A DNA stretch of 15,552 nucleotides from Glaciecola sp034112105 (GTDB lineage Bacteria; Pseudomonadota; Gammaproteobacteria; Enterobacterales; Alteromonadaceae): the NCBI GenBank assembly GCA_034112105.1, contig JAWUVZ010000032.1, positions 1 to 15,552 on the forward strand. The letters are read 5' to 3'. A model generated the notes under the pieces. That model was not told the DNA's origin. It saw only the letters and a program-made list of their open reading frames with translations, and did not search any database. A program made the translations under genes and the position numbers. This document shows positions 7,027-13,887 of this stretch, piece by piece. How positions within the stretch are numbered: position 1 is the stretch's first letter; every line of letters begins with the position of its first letter.

Positions 7027-7863
7027 CTAAATATCATCTGCACTTATCGGCTTTGGCTGACGTTCATCTATATCTTTAAATTCATACTCTACGCCTAAAT
7101 CAGCGGCAATCAGTCTTTTACCTGATTTTTGCATGATACGTTTATCACAAGCGAGTGCTACAATTGCGCGCCCTATAAATTGAGGCGATTCAGAATTCGA
7201 CAAATCTATATGTTCAGCAGCTTTTAGAACTGCTTCAGTCCGAACAACGCCGGGGTAAAGCGAAATTGTGGCTACATTGTATTTTCTTAACTCTTCCCCC
7301 ATACAGGCGACCATATGGTCAGTAGCCGCTTTAGCAGCACCATATGCAACGCCTTTATCATTCCTTTGTGCGGCAAAAAAAGAAAGGTTAACTATTAAAC
7401 CTTGGTGTTCTATTAATAAAGGAGCTGCAAGCCGACTTGCTATAAAGTGTGCTCTAATACCTGCTTGAAACATAGAATCCCAACGCGAGCTTGGCTGTGT
7501 CCAAAATTCATTCTCATTCCAAAATTCCGTGCCGTTTGTGTAGTGTTCATATCCTCCCCAAACGCTATTTACGAGGATATCTAGTTTTTGCTCGTCTCGA
7601 GCTATTGTGTCGAAGACAGATTCAACTTGAGCGTCGTCAACGTGGTCACATTGAATAGCGATGCATTCGCCACCTAATTCTGATATCTCATTAGCTGTTT
7701 GATATATGGTGCCCGACAATTTAGATGCAGACTCCCCCTCATTTACAGTTCTGCCCGTTATATAGACTTTAGCTCCAGCTTTGCCAAGAGATAGAGCAAT
7801 ACCTTTTCCTATGCCCCTGCTTGCGCCTGTGACCAGCGCAACTTTGTTTGATAATGGTTTCAT
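7027..7863 (-). CDS. Short-chain dehydrogenase/reductase, DHRS1-like
   Basis: A 278-residue NAD(P)-dependent oxidoreductase of the classical SDR superfamily. Seen in the sequence: cofactor-binding TGASRGIG (12-19), Arg38 after the second strand (YITGR), D73 in the third strand region, VNS at 98-100 in place of the usual NNAG, and the catalytic set S161, Y174 and K178 (YGAAK). SLYPGVVRTE (201-210) is the usual post-catalytic loop. The arrangement, including the FWxxPxSxWDSMFQAGIRAH segment, most resembles the DHRS1-like group; substrates of bacterial members are unknown. The ATG at 7863 is preceded by AGGA about 10 bases upstream. It lies 85 bases downstream of a GNAT gene on the same strand and may be co-transcribed. 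Its 3' end abuts the IS91-like remnant region. Confidence 0.92.
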   Translation of the reverse strand: MKPLSNKVALVTGASRGIGKGIALSLGKAGAKVYITGRTVNEGESASKLSGTIYQTANEISELGGECIAIQCDHVDDAQVESVFDTIARDEQKLDILVNSVWGGYEHYTNGTEFWNENEFWTQPSSRWDSMFQAGIRAHFIASRLAAPLLIEHQGLIVNLSFFAAQRNDKGVAYGAAKAATDHMVACMGEELRKYNVATISLYPGVVRTEAVLKAAEHIDLSNSESPQFIGRAIVALACDKRIMQKSGKRLIAADLGVEYEFKDIDERQPKPISADDI

Positions 7864-7887
7864 TTACATGTCGTCCTGATCATTTGA

Positions 7888-7901
7888 GGTTTTACAAAAC
7901 C
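7888..7901. promoter_or_regulatory. Palindrome GGTTTTACAAAACC upstream of the SDR gene
   Basis: A perfect 6-base inverted repeat with a 2-base centre, 24 bases upstream of the SDR start and inside the 85-base gap to the GNAT gene. Its size and position suit an operator. The tight centre makes a stable hairpin less likely. No regulator gene is adjacent, so this is only a candidate. Confidence 0.3.
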
Positions 7902-7948
7902 AAACCCTAGGTGTTTAAATACTGGTGCGCAGCGGTGTATTAATTTAT

Positions 7949-8419
7949 TTAATTTTCAGTATTCAGTCGCTTATTTTTAAGCGTTAATATTTCATCACCA
8001 TCGTCATTATAAGTATTCGTCGGTTGCCAACCCACATGCCGATAGAAACCATATGATCTGACGACTGGCGTTGCGGATGCGGCTAAGTGCAATTCTTTAT
8101 TCCCCATAGTAAATAGTTGATTACTCGTACTAGATAAAAGTTCTTTGCCGATGCCAAACGCTTCATAACCAGATAGAACAGCAAGCACCAGTATTTCACC
8201 CGTAGCTGATTCACCAAAGCAAAAACCGACAATGATATTTTTCTCTAGAGCTACAGCGCCAATGATTTCCGAATTTTCGATTAACGGGGACCATGAAGCA
8301 GCAGTTACACCAATTGCTGCTAAATCGTTCTTGGTAAACTGATTGTCACTAGTTAGTCCCCTTAGTTCGATACATCGATCGATATCTTGGTTTTTAGCTT
8401 GTCTAAATTCTATTTTCAT
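7949..8419 (-). CDS. GNAT-family N-acetyltransferase
   Basis: A 156-residue protein with the GNAT fold, expected to move an acetyl group from acetyl-CoA to an amine. The N-terminal strand FRQAKNQDIDRCIELR is typical. Motif A, ILVLAVLSGYEAFGIGKELL split around residues 76-95, contains the pyrophosphate-binding loop as GYEAFGIG, a variant of Q/R-x-x-G-x-G/A. The C-terminal motif B region has ASATPVVRSYGFYRHVGW, common in GNATs. The substrate cannot be told. The ATG at 8419 has only a weak purine-rich site (AGAG) upstream. It shares strand and probably a transcript with the SDR gene downstream; such GNAT/SDR pairs are common accessory cargo. Confidence 0.88.
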   Translation of the reverse strand: MKIEFRQAKNQDIDRCIELRGLTSDNQFTKNDLAAIGVTAASWSPLIENSEIIGAVALEKNIIVGFCFGESATGEILVLAVLSGYEAFGIGKELLSSTSNQLFTMGNKELHLAASATPVVRSYGFYRHVGWQPTNTYNDDGDEILTLKNKRLNTEN

Positions 8420-8596
8420 ACATCGACTCTGGATTTTTGTTTAACGTTAACCTAGCACAGATGTCCGTAGCAAGAATGTATATCGCTCATTATTCGTATG
8501 CAACGAGGATGGAGTCAACGGCAGCGATGATCTGCTTTGAACTCACAGCCTTTTGGAGACAGTCAATGAACAGATTGGCTAGGGCATGTTTGGTAT
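8420..8596. other. Gap upstream of the GNAT gene; no element seen
   Basis: This spacer between the lipase remnant and the GNAT gene contains GTTTAACGTTAACC near its left edge and CGTTAAAT near its right edge. I tested these as integron attC ends and rejected them because no paired inner arms were found. A promoter for the GNAT gene should lie here but is not clear. Confidence 0.3.
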
Positions 8597-8960
8597 TTAC
8601 GAGACCATAACGTTAAATGAGAATGTATAGACGCTAATGAAGGGCCGGTCTTGTTGGATAAATTTGTCGGCCGCTATGGTTGCCATTGCGCCCCCTAAGC
8701 TGTGACCAGTGATAAAAAGAGGGCATTTTTTACGCCTGACAATCTTCGAACTTTTGCCCAAAAAGAATAGCGCACCGATTGACCTGCCCACTCAACGAAT
8801 GTTTGCTGTAATAACTTGCTACTGTTTTTATATTTAGGCTTATCCTCCCATTGCGAGCTTTCAGTCAATGGCAGCTCAACTTTACTGATTAACTTTTACC
8901 GAAATGTTGATTCGTTTGTTTCTTATCATTCTAGCTAACCTATCAAAATCCGCACCATGA
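8597..8960 (-). pseudogene. Class-3 lipase/esterase remnant with frameshifts
   Basis: On the minus strand, LFITGHSLGGAMATIAADK contains the nucleophile elbow GHSLGG (G-x-S-x-G) of alpha/beta-hydrolase class-3 lipases. The frame stops about 27 residues later, well before the catalytic Asp and His. Upstream, plausible coding continues in other frames: VELPLTESSQWEDKPKY to WAKVRRLSGVKNALF reading from about 8880, then THGADFDRLARM in a third frame from about 8955. At least two frameshifts and a truncation are needed to join them, so the gene is dead. The GHSLGG identification is solid; assigning the upstream pieces to the same gene is inference based on continuity. Confidence 0.6.
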
Positions 8961-9296
8961 GTGCTTTCACAAGTTACACCACTGCAAATACGGCAAATGA
9001 AACAGTCCCTTTTAAGATAAAGTATCCAAGCTGCTTTCGAATATCTATGGCAAGTGAATTGATATCTAATACCCTATGATAGGTGCACTTTATTGAAGTC
9101 GATGTGGTCCTGAGCAGAACTGTTGCGCCGCAGTCAATGAGGAATTCTTTGACGTTGATCAAAACAGGTTAGCCATTTTTCATCAACAATTCACTGGTAT
9201 CTCTTTTACTTCATGGATCGTGACAATGCAAAATTTAGGCTACCGCCTAGGAGAATAAATGTTATTTGCCTTGATATTAATGAGAAGGAACATGCT

Positions 9297-9806
9297 ATGA
9301 GCGTTAAAAAAAAGGTTACTTTAATTTTAATACTTATTGGACTCAGCTTATTCGCTCCGCTCACATGGTACAAAGTAAATTATTCAATGGACTTTGTACC
9401 ATCCTATTCTGTCCAATCTGACAATCATAAACGTAAATTGTTAATTGCAACCCAGGGCAGTGAGTATAAAAATGCTTTAGTAGCAGGCATTATTCATGCA
9501 CTTAAAGATCGTCCAGTTGACGTTCAGGTGGTAGACGTTTCAGCCCTCACAGACGTCAATATTGACGAATGGAGTGCGGTAGTTATTTTGCATACTTGGG
9601 AAAACTGGCAGCCACAAAAAGATGCCATGTTATTTATTGATCGTAATCCGGATCTTGCAAATATCATTGTGCTGACTACTTCAGGGCAAGGTGATTTAAA
9701 GATGGAAACCGTTGATGCAATAACGTCCGCCTCAGACATTTCTAATATAGAAAAAGATACTGCACAAATCGTGCGTCGAATTGATTCGGTAATCACCAAA
9801 GATTAA
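9297..9806 (+). CDS. Membrane-anchored small protein, possibly flavodoxin-like fold
   Basis: A 169-residue protein with no family I can name firmly. Residues about 6-24 (VTLILILIGLSLFAPLTWY) form one hydrophobic helix after a basic KKK start, a signal anchor that would place the rest outside the inner membrane. The soluble part alternates strands and helices: KRKLLIATQGSEYKNALVAG, then VDVQVVDVS, then WSAVVILHTWE, then ANIIVLTTSGQGD. This is reminiscent of a flavodoxin-like alpha/beta fold, but the FMN phosphate loop is not convincing. The ATG at 9297 has AGAAGGA at 9283-9289, 7 bases away, so it is preferred to the longer in-frame start at 9213, which lacks a site. It lies 140 bases before the CHASE-PAS-GGDEF gene on the same strand, suggesting shared transcription and perhaps function. 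Confidence 0.75.
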   Translation: MSVKKKVTLILILIGLSLFAPLTWYKVNYSMDFVPSYSVQSDNHKRKLLIATQGSEYKNALVAGIIHALKDRPVDVQVVDVSALTDVNIDEWSAVVILHTWENWQPQKDAMLFIDRNPDLANIIVLTTSGQGDLKMETVDAITSASDISNIEKDTAQIVRRIDSVITKD

Positions 9807-9823
9807 CACTCAAAGGTTTTGTT

Positions 9824-9898
9824 ATGACTAATTTTACTGACTTGAGAAAACAGATGATAAAGCACCAATTAATAATCGATAACGTGAATCAAATTTAG
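9824..9898 (+). CDS. Possible 24-residue small ORF
   Basis: ATG at 9824 is preceded by AAAGG (9812-9816) with 7-base spacing, a good ribosome site. It encodes a 24-residue charged/aliphatic peptide beginning MTNFTDLRKQMIKHQL. It sits between the small membrane protein and the GGDEF gene on the same strand, so it could be translated as a leader, couple translation, or be a remnant. Nothing about its function is visible. Confidence 0.3.
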   Translation: MTNFTDLRKQMIKHQLIIDNVNQI

Positions 9899-9946
9899 TG
9901 GTATCCATAATGGGTAGAAGGTCTACTTAAAAAGGAATTAGCGCAG

Positions 9947-11917
9947 ATGAAACGTCCAGTAAAAAATAACGTTTTTAACTTTATCAAAAGTACTTTTTCT
10001 TCTTGGCTAATATTTTCATTAAGTCTCTATGTTACCTTTATTATTTGGTCCATCGCCACCAAATCTGCTGAACTCCATACCCAAGATTTATTTAAATTTG
10101 AGGTTACCCAAACGATTACGACAATCGAACAGCGCATGAAGGGATATGAGCACATGTTGCGCGGCGGTTTAGGGCTATTTAAATCGAGTGAACGAGTTAA
10201 TCGCCTCGAATTTCATAATTATGTGAGTAATTTGCAAATTGATAAATATTGGCCGGGCGTTCAAGGTATTGGTTATGCTGTTATGCTAACCTCAGAAGAG
10301 AAAGACGTTTTTGTTAACACGGTGCGACTAGAAGGTTACGACCAATTTAATGTCTTCCCCCCAGGATTGCGCGATCAGTACAGCAGCATTCTCTATCTTG
10401 AGCCTTTCACAGCAAGAAATCAGCGCGCTTTTGGGTACGATATGTACTCAGAAAAGGCTCGCCATATCGCCATGGACATCGCCCGCGACAATGGCGATAT
10501 CGCATTTTCAGCTAAGATTAAACTGGTTCAGGAAGGTGGTACTGATTTACAAAATGGATTTCTTATGTATCTCCCTTTATATCGCAATGGAGCGACTATT
10601 GAAAACACAGAACAGCGTCAAAAAGCACTCGTCGGATATATATATAGCCCATTTCGTATTGATGACCTGATAAATAGCATTCTCTTAAATGATAAAAAGC
10701 GGCAGGTACATTTTTCAATATACGACGGAGATTCAGCAGATGCTGATGCTGTATTTTATACGTCTAAAATAATTGAAGATTATTTACCTGGTTCTGACAG
10801 AAACAAATTTAAGCCTTCTTTTTCACTTGTTAAAGTTATTGAATTTCCTGGCCGAACTTGGACTATACAGTTTTATAGCACATCCGTTTTTGAAAGTATG
10901 TCTGAAAATAACTCAGCTAACTTGGTCGGCTTCATTGGTGCGGTTTTATCGGTACTTTTACTGATTGTGATGCTGAATATTGTAATCAGCCGTGGAAAAG
11001 AGAGTCAGACGAAAGCGAAATTGGAAGTATTAGTTAATCGTCTAAAAGCTGGCGCCTCGGCCGGAATTGTAGGGATTTGGGATTGGGATGTTGAAAACAA
11101 TGTTTTGACTTGGGATTCGGTAATGTATCAATTGTATGGCTTAGATGAATCAGAGTTTGGCGATTTATATGAGGCTTGGATTTCCAGAGTATACATAGAT
11201 GATCGGGCCCATATTGATGGCGAAATACAGGCAGCTCTGAGAAATGAAAAAGAATATTGTCCTGAATTCCGTATTTTATGGCCTGATAATTCGGTTCATT
11301 ATATTAAAGCTGTATCAAAAACCAGTTTTGACGAGGAAGGCAAGCCGATTCGGATGATTGGTGTCAATTATGATATTACTGAGCAAAAAGACATTCAAAT
11401 GCGTCTTGATAGGGAGGCATCATATGACCAGTTAACACACCTGCCTAATCGTCGCTTACTCAATGACATATTAAAGCAAGCTCTCGCCTCTGCTGAACGC
11501 AACAAAAAAAATATGGCTATTCTTTTTGTTGATTTGGATAGATTTAAACAAGTAAATGATGTCCACGGACATCAGGTCGGTGATTGGTTATTAAAAGAAG
11601 TATCAAGACGTATTCAATATTGTTTGCGCGCTACAGACACAGTTGGACGAATTGGGGGGGATGAGTTCGTCGTTGTACTTCCTGATATTTTTGACAACGC
11701 AATGGATGTAGCAAATAAAATACGAAAAATTTTAGAAGAACCTTTTGTAATGACCAATTGTGGAATTATGAAAATTTCTTCAAGTATTGGAGTGGCAATT
11801 TACCCTAAGCACGCAAAAAGCCAAAGTATGTTGGAGGAATGTGCTGACAAGGCAATGTATGAGGCAAAGCATAGAGGCCGCAATAAAGTTGTGCTGTTTG
11901 GTGATTTTCAAAATTAG
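9947..11917 (+). CDS. Membrane diguanylate cyclase, CHASE-PAS-GGDEF
   Basis: A 656-residue sensor enzyme predicted to make c-di-GMP. In order: transmembrane helix about 16-36; periplasmic CHASE domain about 42-320 (MLRGGLGLF near 70-78, then WPGVQGIGYAVML and FTARNQRAFGYDMYSE, diagnostic CHASE stretches); second helix about 326-347; PAS domain of the PAS_3 type about 365-480 (GIWDWDVENNVLTWD, then FRILWPDNSVHYI, with PAC-like IGVNYDITEQK); GGDEF domain about 486-652. GGDEF is intact at 570-574, and an RxxD I-site is present at 561-564, so activity and product inhibition are expected. No EAL domain. The ATG at 9947 has AAAGGA at 9931-9936. CHASE domains bind small ligands such as cytokinins or other adenine-like compounds in known cases; the ligand here is unknown. 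It is likely co-transcribed with the small membrane protein upstream. Confidence 0.94.
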   Translation: MKRPVKNNVFNFIKSTFSSWLIFSLSLYVTFIIWSIATKSAELHTQDLFKFEVTQTITTIEQRMKGYEHMLRGGLGLFKSSERVNRLEFHNYVSNLQIDKYWPGVQGIGYAVMLTSEEKDVFVNTVRLEGYDQFNVFPPGLRDQYSSILYLEPFTARNQRAFGYDMYSEKARHIAMDIARDNGDIAFSAKIKLVQEGGTDLQNGFLMYLPLYRNGATIENTEQRQKALVGYIYSPFRIDDLINSILLNDKKRQVHFSIYDGDSADADAVFYTSKIIEDYLPGSDRNKFKPSFSLVKVIEFPGRTWTIQFYSTSVFESMSENNSANLVGFIGAVLSVLLLIVMLNIVISRGKESQTKAKLEVLVNRLKAGASAGIVGIWDWDVENNVLTWDSVMYQLYGLDESEFGDLYEAWISRVYIDDRAHIDGEIQAALRNEKEYCPEFRILWPDNSVHYIKAVSKTSFDEEGKPIRMIGVNYDITEQKDIQMRLDREASYDQLTHLPNRRLLNDILKQALASAERNKKNMAILFVDLDRFKQVNDVHGHQVGDWLLKEVSRRIQYCLRATDTVGRIGGDEFVVVLPDIFDNAMDVANKIRKILEEPFVMTNCGIMKISSSIGVAIYPKHAKSQSMLEECADKAMYEAKHRGRNKVVLFGDFQN

Positions 11918-11921
11918 TGAC

Positions 11922-11937
11922 TTGGACATCCGTCCAA
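11922..11937 (+). terminator. Stem-loop TTGGAC-ATCC-GTCCAA just after the GGDEF stop
   Basis: A perfect 6-base stem with a tetraloop, starting 5 bases after the stop codon of the CHASE-PAS-GGDEF gene. There is no T-tract after it, so it is not a standard intrinsic terminator. It could protect the mRNA 3' end or act with the adjacent palindrome. Confidence 0.3.
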
Positions 11938-11951
11938 TACGTTCGATGCTT

Positions 11952-11965
11952 GTGCCAGCTGGCAC
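11952..11965. repeat. Perfect 14-bp palindrome GTGCCAGCTGGCAC
   Basis: A fully self-complementary GC-rich 14-mer in AT-rich DNA, 15 bases after the preceding stem-loop. It could be a dimeric regulator site or part of a bidirectional transcription end between the two converging transcripts. No gene reads away from it here, which argues against a promoter operator. Confidence 0.5.
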
Positions 11966-12307
11966 GGTTGCAGCAGCCAACAAGTTTTCGGTATCGTTGT
12001 GTGATGGAAATAGAGGAGGTGATTGGTGTGAAGTGAACATTGAGGTTTTAGTCGACAATGTTAGATTCAAACACATTGAGCGGTACATTGGAGGAGAATC
12101 ATTGTCCATAACAAAACCGAGAAAGGGTCTCGTATCTATATCAAGAGCCTAAATTATCTTACCCGGACGAAAGCAAATTGTGCGGCTTTTAGTATGAAAC
12201 AGAGCGATAATTTCATTGAGATCCCCACAAGAAGATGGAACGTGTATTGATTAAATATGAGTAATTCAATCTTAGTGTAGGAGGAGACCAATAGCGGTGT
12301 TGCCAAA

Positions 12308-13852
12308 TTAATCATCGTCGCCGGCAGTTTCTTCTAATGGACATCGATTTAATACATATTGCTCGCCATTTACATCTTCAGAAATTAATTTAACAGGAAA
12401 GCCCCATAGTTTATGAAGATGCTTCATGACTTCTGAAGTAGTATCCGCTAAATTAATATTATTAGTAGGTATGTGGCGAATAGTGAGAGACCTATTACCT
12501 GCAATATCAACGTCATAGACTTCAATATTTGGTTCCTTCATACTGATATTGTATTGAGTTGAAATATTTTTTCGAATTTCTTGATATCCAGAATCATCAT
12601 GAATAGCGGTAATATTAAGGTTCTTTAATCCAGCATCATCATTGAGTGTAAAAAATTTAAAGTCTCGAATGACTTTAGGTGACAAATATTGTGCAATAAA
12701 ACTCTCATCCTTAAAATTTTGCATTGCAAAGGTCAATGATTCATTCCACGGTGTTCCGGCGAGTTCAGGAAACCATTTTTTATCCTCCTCAGTTGGTTGT
12801 TCACATATGCGCCTGATATCAATCATCATTTTAAAGCCTAATGCGTAGGGGTTTATGCCATTATAATAGGGGCTATCAAAATCAGGCTGAGCAACAACGT
12901 TGGTGTGACTTTTTAGAAATTCAATCATAAAACCATCGGTGACATGACCTCGCTCGTGCAATTCATTTAAGATAGTGTAATGCCAAAAACAAGCCCAACC
13001 TTCGTTCATAACTTGTGTCTGACGTTGTGGATAAAAGTATTGCCCAATTTTTCTTACAATTCGTACAATTTCTCTTTGCCATGGTTTCATCAATGGTGCG
13101 TTTTTTTCAATAAAATATAAAATATTTTCTTGAGGCTCACTGGGAAATCGACTTTTACTATCCTCACTTTGCAATTTTTGTGGAATGGTATTCCAGAGTT
13201 CATTAACCTGTGATTGTAAATATTGTTCCCGATCTGTTTGGCGCTGTTTTTCTTCACGCATTGATATAGGAGAAGGACGTTTATAACGATCAACACCGTA
13301 GTTCATTAGTGCATGACAAGAGTCCAAAATACTTTCGACCTCATCAACACCATATTTTTGTTCACAATCACTGATGTAATTTTTTGCAAAAACTAAATAA
13401 TCGATTATTGCTTCAGCATCGGTCCACGTTTTGAATAAATAATTCCCTTTAAAGAATGAGTTATGTCCAAAGCAAGCATGAGCGATAACTAATACTTGCA
13501 TCATCATACTGTTCTCTTCCATTAAATAGGCGATGCAAGGGTTTGAATTTATAACTATTTCATAGGCTAGGCCCATTTGACCTCGCCGATAAGATTGATC
13601 ATTACTAATAAAATGTTTTCCAAAAGACCAATGATTGTATCCTATCGGCATTCCAGCACTGGAATAGGCATCTAACATCTGCTCTGCAGAGATAATTTCC
13701 ATTTGATTTGGATAGGTGTCCAATCCAAAATCTTTGGCGATATCCTCAATGACTGCATAATATTGATTAATAAGATCGTAGTTCCAGTCTGCACTGGTTG
13801 AGATTGGTTCAGAGCCTTTCACTTTTTTAGATTTCAATCGTTTATTGGACAT
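12308..13852 (-). CDS. spoVR: SpoVR family protein
   Basis: Third gene of the prkA-yeaH-spoVR set (E. coli homologue YcgB). The biochemical role of SpoVR is not established; the name comes from spore cortex formation in Bacillus, but the family is widespread in non-sporulators and tied to stress survival. The product is about 514 residues, the normal length. Conserved family stretches are clear: the N-terminal WNYDLINQYY region, GMPIGYNHWSFGKHF (about 69-83), AYEIVINSNPCIAYLMEEN, IAHACFGHNSFFKGNYLF, and QVMNEGWACFWHY, then NPYALGFKM. The frame also allows TTG at 13858 and ATG at 13855. The ATG at 13852 is chosen because GAGG (13859-13862) lies 6 bases away. It begins 35 bases after the yeaH stop. 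No clear terminator follows. Confidence 0.96.
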   Translation of the reverse strand: MSNKRLKSKKVKGSEPISTSADWNYDLINQYYAVIEDIAKDFGLDTYPNQMEIISAEQMLDAYSSAGMPIGYNHWSFGKHFISNDQSYRRGQMGLAYEIVINSNPCIAYLMEENSMMMQVLVIAHACFGHNSFFKGNYLFKTWTDAEAIIDYLVFAKNYISDCEQKYGVDEVESILDSCHALMNYGVDRYKRPSPISMREEKQRQTDREQYLQSQVNELWNTIPQKLQSEDSKSRFPSEPQENILYFIEKNAPLMKPWQREIVRIVRKIGQYFYPQRQTQVMNEGWACFWHYTILNELHERGHVTDGFMIEFLKSHTNVVAQPDFDSPYYNGINPYALGFKMMIDIRRICEQPTEEDKKWFPELAGTPWNESLTFAMQNFKDESFIAQYLSPKVIRDFKFFTLNDDAGLKNLNITAIHDDSGYQEIRKNISTQYNISMKEPNIEVYDVDIAGNRSLTIRHIPTNNINLADTTSEVMKHLHKLWGFPVKLISEDVNGEQYVLNRCPLEETAGDDD

Positions 13853-13887
13853 CATCAACCTCGATTTTTTAGACTATTGTTGAATTT

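Larger units (their letters stand above)
11918..12307. other. Convergent intergenic region with hairpins and an uncertain ORF
   Basis: This 390-base stretch lies between the 3' ends of the CHASE-GGDEF gene and spoVR. It contains the inverted repeat at 11922-11937 and the palindrome at 11952-11965. An open plus frame ends at 12152; from the ATG at 11946 it would give 68 residues (starting MLVPAGTVAAANKFSVSL) with no ribosome site and no known family. It may be a gene remnant. After 12152 nothing is recognised. Confidence 0.4.

Noticed and set aside
8438..8600. Possible integron attC site (GTTTAAC ... GTTAAAT) between lipase remnant and GNAT gene
   Set aside because: The outer boxes fit the loose consensus but are about 150 bases apart and no complementary inner arms or long imperfect palindrome could be found.
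8974..9162. 62-residue minus-strand ORF upstream of the lipase remnant
   Set aside because: No recognisable similarity and no ribosome site; could be upstream lipase debris but I cannot support it.
9213..9296. Longer N-terminus for the small membrane protein (start at 9213)
   Set aside because: No ribosome site, and the extra 28 charged residues would precede the signal anchor; the start at 9297 has a strong site.
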